DNA of 64,000 nt from assembly GCF_900116555.1 (NCBI RefSeq), contig NZ_FPAT01000004.1, positions 124,001-188,000 on the forward strand, written 5' to 3'. The translations under genes and the position numbers were made by a program. The notes under the pieces are model-generated. The model was not told the DNA's origin, ran no database searches, and saw nothing but the letters and a program-made list of their open reading frames with translations. Source of the DNA: Actinopolyspora lacussalsi subsp. righensis (GTDB lineage: Bacteria; Actinomycetota; Actinomycetes; Mycobacteriales; Pseudonocardiaceae). The stretch's first letter is position 1, and each line of letters starts with the position of its first letter. Below, piece after piece: positions 16,720 through 25,108 of this stretch.

Positions 16720-17595
16720 TCAGTAACGAGTGGGTAGCTTGCGCCCTGCCAGACCCTCCAACCGTCGAACCCTGTCGGAGATGGGCGGGTGGGTCGAGAA
16801 CAACCGCGTCATCCGTTCCCCGGAGCGGAACGGGTTGGCGATCATCAGGTGGGACTCGCTGACCAGCTTCGGCTCGGCCGCGAGCGGGGCCTGCTTGGTC
16901 CCCCGTTCGAGTTTGCGCAGTGCCGAAGCCAGGGCCAGCGGATCTCCCGTCAGCTCGGCCCCCGATGAGTCCGCCTGGTACTCGCGGGAGCGGCTCACGG
17001 CCATCTGGACCACGGCTGCCGCCACCGGCCCGAGCAACGACACCAGCAGCAGCGCGATCAGATTGGGGCGTTCCTCGTCGTCCCCGCCGAAGCTGGCGAA
17101 GATCAGCCCGAAGTTCGCGATGAAGGTGACCGCGCTGGCCAGCGCGCCCGCGACGCTGGAGATCAGGATGTCGCGGTTGTAGACGTGGGAGAGCTCGTGC
17201 CCCAGCACGGCGCGCAGTTCCCGCTCGTCGAGCAGCTCCAGGATCCCGGCGGTGGCACAGACGGCCGCGTTGCGGGGGTTACGCCCCGTGGCGAACGCGT
17301 TGGGCGCCACGGTGGGACTGATGTAGAGCGCGGGCATCGGCTGCTTCGCGGATGTGGCGAGTTCACGCACGATGCGGTACATCGCGGGCTGCTCCGCCTC
17401 GGAAACCGGCCGAGCACGCATCGACCGCAACGCGAGGTTGGCCGAGTTGAAGTACGCGTAGCCGTTCATTCCGAGCGCGATCAGCAGCGCCACGACCATG
17501 CCGGACCGCCCGAACAGCGACCCGAGCAACACGATGAGTGCGCTCATGGCACCGAGCAAGAGCGCCGTTTTTACTCCGTTCCAATGCCTGTGCAA
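16720..17595 (-). CDS. htpX: HtpX membrane zinc metalloprotease
   Basis: About 291 residues, an M48 protease of membrane quality control. It has two N-terminal helices ([20 protein letters not shown] and [19 protein letters not shown]), the zinc motif [13 protein letters not shown] near residue 135, further helices around 155-200 and the third-ligand region [16 protein letters not shown] 17595 is preferred because it follows GGAGGCGGGAG and yields the family's normal N-terminus. An in-frame upstream start would add 26 residues. It cleaves misfolded membrane proteins in the cytoplasmic membrane. Confidence 0.93.
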   Translation of the reverse strand: MHRHWNGVKTALLLGAMSALIVLLGSLFGRSGMVVALLIALGMNGYAYFNSANLALRSMRARPVSEAEQPAMYRIVRELATSAKQPMPALYISPTVAPNAFATGRNPRNAAVCATAGILELLDERELRAVLGHELSHVYNRDILISSVAGALASAVTFIANFGLIFASFGGDDEERPNLIALLLVSLLGPVAAAVVQMAVSRSREYQADSSGAELTGDPLALASALRKLERGTKQAPLAAEPKLVSESHLMIANPFRSGERMTRLFSTHPPISDRVRRLEGLAGRKLPTRY

Positions 17596-18080
17596 GGTAC
17601 TCCCGCCTCCGCCCGGTTTCCGGACCAGTTTCCGGGGACCGGCCACCTTCGACGGTGACCGGGAACCACGCACGGTGAGCGGCGATTCACGCCGGCCGGG
17701 CGCCCCGTGAAGAACTCACTCGGACAACGTCGCGCGAGGACCGCCAGTTCCTTAACACGCCACGCCGAACACGTCACAGAATCGGTGGAGACCGAGCTCA
17801 TAGCCCCACCGATCAACTTTCTCTCGCGAAGAAACTAAACTGAGGGACACTTGTAAACGACTCACGCGCTCGGCCCGTGCCGACACGCGAGGCCGCACCC
17901 GGCGGCGAAACGTTGTCGAACCGGCTGCTGTGGTGGCTACGCGGTGGAGCTCTCGGCCGCGCTCCCCGCCGGATGAGACATCGGGCGCGGTGAGGCTGCT
18001 CGTTCGGGCCCGTGGCCGGAGGACGGGCTCGGAGCGTACTGCCGCCACCGGCATCCGGGAGGCGGCGGAGAGGATTCGGA
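17596..18080. other. Divergent promoter region htpX / YceI fusion
   Basis: 485 bases without a convincing gene. It carries a symmetric site at 17818-17834, TTTCT-CTCGCGA-AGAAA, which looks like a widened form of the GATTTCTCGCGAAATC palindrome and could be an operator. AT-richer sequence (GAAACTAAACTGAGG) follows it. Nothing else stands out. Confidence 0.4.
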
Positions 18081-18965
18081 TTGGTCTTGTCGAAACTGCT
18101 CGGCCGTGGTGCCGCGCGCAAACCCGCCCGAGAAGGCGCCAGCAACGCGCTGCCTCCCACCCCGCTGGACGGCGGGACGCTGAGCTGCCAGGTACACGAC
18201 GAAGCCGATCGCCCGCTCCCCGAGGCCACCGTGACGGTGGTGAACCGACTGAATCAGCAGGTCGCCAGCGGAACCACCGACGGGTACGGCTTCTTCCTCG
18301 CCACGGTGCAGCCGGGCACCCACAAGGTCTCGATCACGGCGGGCGGCTACCAGCGGACGGGCACCAGGGCCGAGGTCCGCACGAACCGGCACACCGCGAT
18401 CGGCTCGGTGCGCCTGGAGCGGGACCCGGAGAGCACGCTCCCCGAGCCCGGCGTCTGGACGTTCGATCCGGACCACACCGAGATCAGGTTCATCGCACAG
18501 CACATCGGTATGTCGAAGATCCACGGCGCCTTCCGCGAGCTGGAGGGGCGCGTCACGGTCCGGGAACCGTTCGAGAAGTCCGTGGTCGAGGTCGCCATCG
18601 ACGCGTCCAGCATCGACACCGGAGTTCGCATGCGTGACGATCACCTGCGCTCCGCCGACTTTCTGGACGTGGCGAACCACCCGAGGCTGTACTTCCGCAG
18701 CGACAGGTTGACCCAACTGCGCGGTGACCGCTGGGTGGTCGGCGGCCAGCTGACGCTGCGCGGCAGGAGCAGTCCCGTGCAGCTGGACACCACCTACCTG
18801 GGGACGCGCTCCTGGAACGGCACCCGAACGGCGTGTCACTCCACCACGGAACTGCGCAGGGAGGACTACGCGGTCAACTGGCAGCAGCTGCTGAGCAAGG
18901 GAATCGGCGTGGTCGGTCCGACGGTACGGATCGAGCTGGACGTGCAAGCGGTGCTGGAGGAGTGA
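18081..18965 (+). CDS. YceI-family protein with N-terminal carboxypeptidase-regulatory-like domain
   Basis: About 294 residues. Residues ~35-110 form a CarboxypepD_reg-like beta-sandwich (LSCQVHDEADRPLPEATVTV, GYGFFLATVQPGTHKVSI). Residues ~120-294 form a YceI lipocalin-like barrel (GVWTFDPDHTEIRFIAQHIG, IDTGVRMRDDHLRSADFLDV, LTLRGRSSPVQLDTT). YceI proteins bind long isoprenoid or similar lipids. No signal peptide is visible, so it is probably cytoplasmic. The start is TTG 18081 (or TTG 18087) after GAGAGGA. The two-domain fusion is noteworthy. Confidence 0.85.
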   Translation: MVLSKLLGRGAARKPAREGASNALPPTPLDGGTLSCQVHDEADRPLPEATVTVVNRLNQQVASGTTDGYGFFLATVQPGTHKVSITAGGYQRTGTRAEVRTNRHTAIGSVRLERDPESTLPEPGVWTFDPDHTEIRFIAQHIGMSKIHGAFRELEGRVTVREPFEKSVVEVAIDASSIDTGVRMRDDHLRSADFLDVANHPRLYFRSDRLTQLRGDRWVVGGQLTLRGRSSPVQLDTTYLGTRSWNGTRTACHSTTELRREDYAVNWQQLLSKGIGVVGPTVRIELDVQAVLEE

Positions 18966-19077
18966 CCCGAGCGGTCGCACCGGAACTCGCGTTCCCGCTC
19001 GGTCGTCGTCCCGCACCGAATCGGGCACGCGCCTCCGGTGGCGGAGACGCGGCGGCTGCGCCACCGCTCCGCCACCG

Positions 19078-19947
19078 TTACTCGTGCAGTTCCATGGTGC
19101 AGCACTTGGGACCGCCGCCGGACTTGCGCAGCTCCGAGATGTCGGTGAGCAGCGGCTCGTAGCCGTGCGCGCGCAGTCGTTCGGCGAGACCGGTGGCCTC
19201 GCTGGGCAGCACCACGTGCTTGCCGTCGGAAACCCCGTTGAGCCCGAGGCACTCCGCGTCGGCTGAGTCGGCGATCACCGCGTCGGGGAAGAGCCTGCGC
19301 AGTACCTGTCGGGAGCCCTCGGAGAACGCCTCGGGATAGTAGGCGACCTGCGGTCGATCGCCCTTGCGGAGGACGAACAGCGCGGTGTCCAGGTGGTAAT
19401 AGCGGGGGTCGGTGAGCCGTAGCGATACCACCGGGACGCCGAGCACCTCCTGGGCCTCGGCGTGGGCCTGCGGATCGGTCCGGAAACCGCTGCCCGCCAA
19501 CAGCAGCTGTCCGGTCCAGGCGAAGTCGCCCTCGGCCTCGTTGATCCGGGAGGGCATCACCAGATCACGATAGCCGCTCGTGGAGAACCACCTCCGGAAG
19601 TGCTCGGCCTCGGGAGCGCGTTCGGATGACCTGAACCGGGCACCGAGCACTCGGCCACCGATCACCGTGGCGGAGTTCGCGGAGAAGACCATGTCGGGCA
19701 GTCCCGGCTGCGGCGGCACGGTCTCGACGGTGTGACCGAGCCGACGGTAGATACCCGCGAGCTCACGCCACTGCGACATCGCCAGCTCGGTGTCGACGGG
19801 CTCGTCCGGGTCCATCCACGGATTGATGGAGTACTCCACCGTGAAGTGTTCCGGGGGACACATCACGTAGTGACGCCTCGTCGGCACGTTCCCGGCCGTG
19901 TCGTGCCGTTGAACGGGATCGGGCGCTGCCACAGTGGAGACCGACAT
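19078..19947 (-). CDS. ddaH: Dimethylarginine dimethylaminohydrolase / arginine deiminase-like
   Basis: About 289 residues of the guanidino-modifying enzyme fold. Substrate-side motifs include CPPEHFTVEYSINPWM, DMVFSANSA, EGDFAWTGQLLL, the catalytic histidine region YYHLDTALFVL and a C-terminal cysteine in GGGPKCCTMELHE. DDAH releases citrulline and dimethylamine from methylated arginine; relatives act on arginine. In actinobacteria such genes often sit beside an Lrp-type regulator and ornithine aminotransferase. Here only the regulator is present. ATG 19947 is used; TTG 19983 is an alternative. Confidence 0.85.
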   Translation of the reverse strand: MSVSTVAAPDPVQRHDTAGNVPTRRHYVMCPPEHFTVEYSINPWMDPDEPVDTELAMSQWRELAGIYRRLGHTVETVPPQPGLPDMVFSANSATVIGGRVLGARFRSSERAPEAEHFRRWFSTSGYRDLVMPSRINEAEGDFAWTGQLLLAGSGFRTDPQAHAEAQEVLGVPVVSLRLTDPRYYHLDTALFVLRKGDRPQVAYYPEAFSEGSRQVLRRLFPDAVIADSADAECLGLNGVSDGKHVVLPSEATGLAERLRAHGYEPLLTDISELRKSGGGPKCCTMELHE

Positions 19948-20021
19948 ATTACGTAATCTAATCCCTGCTTTTGCAGCATTCAATGCGCCTTCATTGCGGC
20001 GAATACGGCAGAATGTTGCAC
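19948..20021. promoter_or_regulatory. Shared ddaH / lrp control region
   Basis: A 74-base divergent gap. ATTACGTAAT (19948-19957) is a perfect 10-base palindrome abutting the ddaH start codon. The region is AT-richer than its surroundings. By analogy with AsnC/Lrp systems the regulator probably binds here, but the site is a guess from symmetry and position. Confidence 0.4.
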
Positions 20022-20462
20022 ATGGACCCCCTGGATCAACGAATCGTTTCGCAACTGGTCACCGACGCCAGGGCCAGTTACGCGGAGATCGGCGAGGCGG
20101 TGGGACTCTCCGCGCCCGCTGTGAAACGACGTGTGGACAAACTGCTGGACAACGGCGTGCTGCAGGGCTTCACCGCCGTGGTCGACCCGGAAGCGCTCGG
20201 CTGGGGGACCGAGGCCTTCGTGGAAGTGCACTGCCACGGCAACGTGCCCACCGACCGGCTGCTCGCGGGGCTGGAACCGCTGCCGGAGGTGGTTCGCGCC
20301 TACACCGTCTCGGGAGAGGCGGACGCGATCGTGCACCTGCGTGCGGCCGACATCCACCACCTCGAAACCGCGCTGGAACGGCTGCGTGCGGTCGAGTTCA
20401 TCAACCGGACCGTTTCCACCGTCGTGCTGTCCCGGTTACTCGACAGACCACCCCAGGCATAG
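20022..20462 (+). CDS. Lrp/AsnC family transcriptional regulator
   Basis: 146 residues. An N-terminal helix-turn-helix (LDQRIVSQLVTDARASYAEI, then VGLSAPAVKRRVDKLLDNGV) is followed by a RAM/AsnC ligand-binding domain (AFVEVHCHG, YTVSGEADAIVHL). It likely senses an amino acid and controls the divergent ddaH gene and itself. ATG 20022 gives the canonical start MDPLDQRI; ATG 20013 is three codons earlier. Confidence 0.92.
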   Translation: MDPLDQRIVSQLVTDARASYAEIGEAVGLSAPAVKRRVDKLLDNGVLQGFTAVVDPEALGWGTEAFVEVHCHGNVPTDRLLAGLEPLPEVVRAYTVSGEADAIVHLRAADIHHLETALERLRAVEFINRTVSTVVLSRLLDRPPQA

Positions 20463-20502
20463 AACTGTGCTCGGCGTGCGGGGCGTAGCTGGTTGAAGTG
20501 GC

Positions 20503-20599
20503 GGAACCTCTCGCACGGCTCTCGCTGCGGGTGCCCCGACATCGGGTAGCGACCTACACAACGTCGGGACCGTCCTCGCGAGAGCCGCACGGGAGAACC
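20503..20599 (-). repeat. Structured hairpin repeat, copy C (subfamily 2)
   Basis: Minus-strand copy of the hairpin repeat, just downstream of the Lrp gene. Read on the minus strand it has outer arms GGCTCTCGC/GCGAGAGCC, a middle stem GGTCCCGAC/GTCGGGGC (one G-U pair) and apical GTAG-GTCG-CTAC, matching copy B. It is in the convergent space between the Lrp gene and the sunset-domain gene. Confidence 0.8.
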
Positions 20600-20632
20600 C
20601 GCGGGTGCTCGGGCTGCGTGGGTGGCGGTTCG

Positions 20633-20672
20633 GCCTCGCGATGCGTCCGACTCACGCACCGGGGACACCCGC
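20633..20672 (-). repeat. Second dispersed module, copy 2
   Basis: Reverse-complement match, with three differences, to 2545-2584. Here it lies between the hairpin and the palindrome of copy C, whereas at the first locus it lies beyond the hairpin. The module can therefore change position within the composite element. Confidence 0.65.
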
Positions 20673-20762
20673 GCTGCGCGAGCCGCATGGTCGCGTCCCG
20701 ACGGCGGCTGCGGGATGGTTGGAGCGCGGCCCTGCCCGACGGCCTTCTCCCAGCGGCCCCGC

Positions 20763-20778
20763 GATTTCGCGAGAAATT
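20763..20778 (-). repeat. Dispersed palindrome, copy C
   Basis: GATTTCGCGAGAAATT, the reverse complement of the family palindrome with one end base changed. A single copy at this locus, about 55 bases before the 3' end of the sunset-domain gene. Confidence 0.7.
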
Positions 20779-20832
20779 TACGCAGCACGGGGCCACTCCA
20801 CCGCACAGCCAATCGGACACCGCACGGGCCGT

Positions 20833-22302
20833 TCAGGAGCGCGAGCGGCCGTCCCAGGCGACGAAACCGGCCTGCTCGGCGTCCGCCGGACCGCGGAACC
20901 ACACCTCCGCGACCACCCGATCGAAGTAGGGCGAATCGGCGGTGTGGTACTGCCGCGAGCCGAACTGCCCCTTGACCGTGTAGCTCTCGTCCGGCCTCGG
21001 TTGTTCCGGATACCTCTCGTCGGGGTACCACTCCTGCGGTTCGTTCCCGGCATCACTGCCGGGATCGCCTGCCGTCGCGTCCGAGGACCTCCCCCAGCTC
21101 GAGTTGTCGAGGACGTTTCCGCTCAGCACGGAGTGGGCGTTGGTGGCGGAGCCACCGCGCCGGGTGTTGGCCCCCGGAACTCTTCTGGGAAGCCCTTCGG
21201 GGGTCTCGTCGACACCCGCGGCACCCGGCGCGGAGTCGGTGGGCCCGGCGGGAGTGGTCCCACCCGTGGTTCCCTCGGGCTCCGGGGCGGAACCCGCACC
21301 GTCGGTCACCGGCGAGGACGAGCTGTCAGGCAGTTCGGCGCCGCTGCGGTCGGGGTCGATTCCGGGCGTCACCATCGGCTCGAACAGCGAACGCAGCCTG
21401 CCGGTGAGTTCCCCCTCGGAGGACTCGCCGGAGCGCTCCCCCGCCTGCTCACCGGCTGCCGTCCCCTGGTGCTGCTCGCCCGGTTCCGAACCCGAACCGG
21501 GAAGCTCGGAACCGTCGAACTGCCGCGTGGTCTCCGAGGCGACGTTGTCGGTGTCGTACATGTCGAACTCCGCGGCCGAGAACCACGCGCGGTCCCCGGC
21601 AGAGCCGGAGAGTTCCGCACCGGAGCTCACCTCGGCGGGTGCGGTGGGGGTCGCGGACCACTCGGCGTCGCCCGGCGCGGGGGCCGACTCGGGGGGTTGT
21701 CTGCGCGGATGTTCCTCGCGCAGCTCGCGTTCCCGCTCCAGCCGCAGCTCGGACTCGTCGAAGGAGGCGGTGTCGGCGCCGTGCGGTCTCTCCTGGACGG
21801 GCTCCCACTCGTCCGTCGGGGAGGTACGCGCGCCTTCCGGCCCGGGCGCGGCCGCGAAGACGGACCCGCCGAAGTCCTCGGAGGCGGCTTCCATCCAGCG
21901 CGCGCGCTGGCTCCCCAACGGCCGGGGCACGTGCTCGGTCGGCCATTCGGCGGCACCCGATCCGGAGGAGGTGGCCGCGTCCGAGCCCTCGGGGCTATGC
22001 GCGGCGGCTTCGGTGCCGGATTCCGGGACACGGTCGCGCAGTGTCCCGTTCTCCGGAACCGGCTGGACCGCGGTGTCGCGGGTCGTCCCGGTCTCCCGGT
22101 CGAGCTCGGGATAACGGTGGAACTCGCTGTCCGGGACCGATTCGGAGTCCCACAGCGGGATGTCGCCTTCGGCGGACGAACGGTCCCGCGACTCACGCAG
22201 CCGCTGGTGGGCGGGCCGCACGAACAGCAGCCAGGTGGCCGCCACACCTGCCGCGAACGCGGCCAGGCTCCACAGCCACACCTGGGTAAACAGCCACGTC
22301 AC
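20833..22302 (-). CDS. Membrane-anchored acidic protein with C-terminal sunset-like domain
   Basis: 489 residues. One N-terminal membrane helix (FTQVWLWSLAAFAAGVAATW) is followed by about 390 acidic, Ser/Gly/Pro-rich residues likely disordered and cytoplasmic. A short C-terminal domain (about 45 residues: YTVKGQFGSRQYHTADSPYF, EVWFRGPADAEQAGF) resembles the sunset domain. The motif GLPRRVP near residue 370 is shared with the conservon kinase tail. GTG 22302 follows AAAGGA. It trails the nuo-polyprenyl synthase block by 90 bases. Function unknown. Confidence 0.75.
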   Translation of the reverse strand: MTWLFTQVWLWSLAAFAAGVAATWLLFVRPAHQRLRESRDRSSAEGDIPLWDSESVPDSEFHRYPELDRETGTTRDTAVQPVPENGTLRDRVPESGTEAAAHSPEGSDAATSSGSGAAEWPTEHVPRPLGSQRARWMEAASEDFGGSVFAAAPGPEGARTSPTDEWEPVQERPHGADTASFDESELRLERERELREEHPRRQPPESAPAPGDAEWSATPTAPAEVSSGAELSGSAGDRAWFSAAEFDMYDTDNVASETTRQFDGSELPGSGSEPGEQHQGTAAGEQAGERSGESSEGELTGRLRSLFEPMVTPGIDPDRSGAELPDSSSSPVTDGAGSAPEPEGTTGGTTPAGPTDSAPGAAGVDETPEGLPRRVPGANTRRGGSATNAHSVLSGNVLDNSSWGRSSDATAGDPGSDAGNEPQEWYPDERYPEQPRPDESYTVKGQFGSRQYHTADSPYFDRVVAEVWFRGPADAEQAGFVAWDGRSRS

Positions 22303-22392
22303 CGCTGCGGTCCTTTCTCTCGCGAAGTCAACCGGCGACGAGTGCGACCACGACCGACACCGGCACCGTGGCGAGCGACACGCCGGGGCATC

Positions 22393-23430
22393 TCATCGGG
22401 TGCGGGCCACGACGTAGTCGACCAACGCGAACAGCCCCTGTCGTGCCGGGCAGTCCGGCAGTCGGGCGAGCTCGACCCTCGCCTGTTCAGCGTAAGTATC
22501 GAGGGTTCGACGGGCACGAACCAGTCCGGACGAGTCGCGCAGCCGTCGCAACGCCTCCTGCACTTCGGCATCAGTCGTCAGTGATCCCGAAAGCAGCTCG
22601 CGTAACCGTGCGTCGGAGTCGGAAGCGGTCAACTCGTAGAGCATCGGCAGTGTACGAACTCCCTCGCGGAGATCGGTACCGGGCGTCTTGCCGGACTCGT
22701 CCGGCGGGGAGGCGATGTCGATGACGTCGTCCGAGATCTGGAAAGCGGTGCCGACGATCTTTCCCACCCGTTCCAGCACACCGATCTGCTCCTGCGGCGC
22801 GCCCGAGAACAAGGCACCGAACCGGCCGCAGGTGGCGATCAGCGATCCGGTCTTCTCGTCGATCACCTCGAGGTAGTGCGCCACGAGATCCTCACCGCCC
22901 TCGACGCCGACGGTCTCGCGCATCTGACCGGTCACCAGGGACTCGAAGGTACGAGCCAGCATGCGGACCGCATCGCTGCCCAGATCGGCCGCCAACTGGG
23001 ACGCCTGCGCGAACAGGAAGTCGCCGGTGAGAATGGCGACCGAGTTGTCCCACCTGGCATTGGCGCTGCTCGCGCCCCGCCGCATGGTGGCCTCGTCCAT
23101 CACGTCGTCGTGGTAGAGCGTGGCCAGGTGGACCATTTCGAGGATCACGGCCGCCTTGGTCACCTCTTCCCGCTCCGGCTCCCCGAACTCGGCGGCCAAC
23201 AGCGTGAACAGCGGCCGGAACCTCTTGCCCCCCGCATCGACGAGATGTAGGGACGCGCGGGTGGCGAAGTCGAGATCGCTGTGCACCGATTCGTGCAGCA
23301 GTCGTTCCACCCGCGTCATCCCGGCCCGCACCGATTCGGCGAGCTTCGGATCGGCAATGTCGAAACCGCCGACCGCGGTGCCCGTGTCCCACGGCACACC
23401 GCCGGTCGGCTCACCAACTGGGCTGGTCAC
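22393..23430 (-). CDS. Polyprenyl diphosphate synthase (menaquinone side chain)
   Basis: 345 residues of the all-trans isoprenyl diphosphate synthase family. It carries DAGGKRFRPLF, the first aspartate-rich motif LYHDDVMDEAT, GDFLFAQA, and the second motif FQISDDVIDIAS. It elongates farnesyl or geranylgeranyl diphosphate with isopentenyl diphosphate. Its position 47 bases after nuoN, near menG and a MenJ-like gene, suggests the octa/nonaprenyl tail of menaquinone (GrcC-like). Chain length is not proven. It starts at GTG 23430. Confidence 0.9.
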   Translation of the reverse strand: MTSPVGEPTGGVPWDTGTAVGGFDIADPKLAESVRAGMTRVERLLHESVHSDLDFATRASLHLVDAGGKRFRPLFTLLAAEFGEPEREEVTKAAVILEMVHLATLYHDDVMDEATMRRGASSANARWDNSVAILTGDFLFAQASQLAADLGSDAVRMLARTFESLVTGQMRETVGVEGGEDLVAHYLEVIDEKTGSLIATCGRFGALFSGAPQEQIGVLERVGKIVGTAFQISDDVIDIASPPDESGKTPGTDLREGVRTLPMLYELTASDSDARLRELLSGSLTTDAEVQEALRRLRDSSGLVRARRTLDTYAEQARVELARLPDCPARQGLFALVDYVVARTR

Positions 23431-23477
23431 GTCACCGTCGCCTTCGTCTCCCCCGGAAATGCCCTGCGAGGGACACC

Positions 23478-25106
23478 TTACGACACGAAGCCACCGACAC
23501 TCGCCCAGTCCAGCGCCAGCTGCGGTGCCAGCCCGAACAGCAACGTGACAACCACCCCGAGCGTGATGGCCGCGGTGGTGAAAGCCCCGGGCACGCTGAC
23601 GGTGGGGCCGTCGGGTGCCGGATCGTTGAAGAACATCAGCACGATCAGGCGCAGGTACAGGAAGGCGGCCAGCGCGCTGGCCAACAGCGCTATGACCACC
23701 AGTGGCCCCATACCCGCGGAGAACGCGGCGGAGAACACCACGAACTTGCCCATGAAACCGCTGGTCGCGGGAATACCGGCCAACGCGAGCAGCAGGAAGG
23801 TGAACACCGTGGCCAGCAGCGGCGAACGCTTGGCCAACCCCGCCCAGTCCGAGAGGTGAGTTGCCTCACCCTCCGAGGTGCGGACCAGGCCGATGATGCC
23901 GAACACGGCCAGCGTGGTGAACCCGTAGGCGAACAGGTAGAACAACGTGGCGGACAGGCCGCGCTCGGTCAGCGTGATCGCCCCGACCATGAGAAATCCC
24001 GCATGCGCGATCGAGGAGTAGGCGATCATGCGTTTGACGTCCCGCTGCGTCAGACCGGACACCACTCCGATGACCATCGACAGCACCGCGACGGTCCACA
24101 GCACCCAGTGCCACTCCCAGCTGGAGGCGTCGAAGGCCACGTGCAGCAGGCGCAGCATCCCGCCGAAGGCGGCGACCTTGGTGCAGGCCGCCATGAAGCC
24201 GGTCACCGCGGTGGGCGCACCGTGGTAGACGTCCGGGGTCCAGAGGTGGAACGGCCCCACCGAGCCCTTGAACAACAGCCCCATGATCACCAGCCCGAGG
24301 CCGGCGAACAGCAGTGTGTCCGAACGCAGGCTCCCCGCCGTGGCGTCGGCGATGTCGGAGAACTTCACCGAGCCCGCGTAGCCGTACAGCAGGGCCAGCC
24401 CGTACAGGAAGAACGCGGAGGCGAAGGCGCCCAGCAGGAAGTACTTGACCGCGGCTTCCTGCGAGAGCAGCCTGCGCCGCTTGGCCAGCCCGCACAGCAG
24501 GTAGAGCGGCAGGCTCAGCACCTCGAGCGCGACGAACATCGTCAGCAGATCGTTGGCCGCGCAGAACACCATCATCCCGCCGAGGGAGAACAGCGTGAGC
24601 GGGAAGACCTCGGTACGCATCCCGGCCACCGAGGCGGTGGCCCGGTTCATCACCTCGGCGGAGGCGGCTCCCGGCGCGTCGGCGGGGCGCCGGGACGCCT
24701 CGGGATTGGTCTCGGCGACGAACGCACCGCCGGGTTCGATCGAACGATCGGCGATCAGCAGGATCGCCCCCAGCGCCAACGCCAGCAGCGTTCCCCACAG
24801 GAAGAGGGTCGCCGGTCCCACGGCGACCGTGTCCGACAGGGTGGTTCCGCCGGTGTTGATCTCCCTCGCGTGCCGGAGTACCTGCGCACCCGCGAGGATC
24901 ACCGCCAGCAGGCTCAGCACCACCTGCGCGATCCAACGCTGCCGTCGGTGCACGAAGGCCTCGATCAGCACACCGAGACAAGCCGCGACCAGCACGATCA
25001 ACACCGGCGCGATGGCGGCGTAGTCGATCGGCGGCATGTCGGTGGTCTGCTGGGCCAGCAGTTCGGAATGCCGGTCCGGGGCACCGGTTCGCGCTACCAC
25101 TCCCAC
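23478..25106 (-). CDS. nuoN: NADH-quinone oxidoreductase subunit N
   Basis: 542 residues and about 14 membrane helices. It is an antiporter-like proton channel subunit of complex I, with the conserved helix beginning LPLYLLCGLAKRR and a lysine-bearing FKGSVGPFHLWTPDVYHGAP. GTG 25106 lies eight bases after the GGAGGT that ends nuoM, so the ribosome site is inside nuoM. ATG 25037 would give a shorter, also plausible N-terminus. Last nuo gene; a polyprenyl synthase follows. Confidence 0.93.
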   Translation of the reverse strand: MGVVARTGAPDRHSELLAQQTTDMPPIDYAAIAPVLIVLVAACLGVLIEAFVHRRQRWIAQVVLSLLAVILAGAQVLRHAREINTGGTTLSDTVAVGPATLFLWGTLLALALGAILLIADRSIEPGGAFVAETNPEASRRPADAPGAASAEVMNRATASVAGMRTEVFPLTLFSLGGMMVFCAANDLLTMFVALEVLSLPLYLLCGLAKRRRLLSQEAAVKYFLLGAFASAFFLYGLALLYGYAGSVKFSDIADATAGSLRSDTLLFAGLGLVIMGLLFKGSVGPFHLWTPDVYHGAPTAVTGFMAACTKVAAFGGMLRLLHVAFDASSWEWHWVLWTVAVLSMVIGVVSGLTQRDVKRMIAYSSIAHAGFLMVGAITLTERGLSATLFYLFAYGFTTLAVFGIIGLVRTSEGEATHLSDWAGLAKRSPLLATVFTFLLLALAGIPATSGFMGKFVVFSAAFSAGMGPLVVIALLASALAAFLYLRLIVLMFFNDPAPDGPTVSVPGAFTTAAITLGVVVTLLFGLAPQLALDWASVGGFVS

Positions 25107-25108
25107 TT

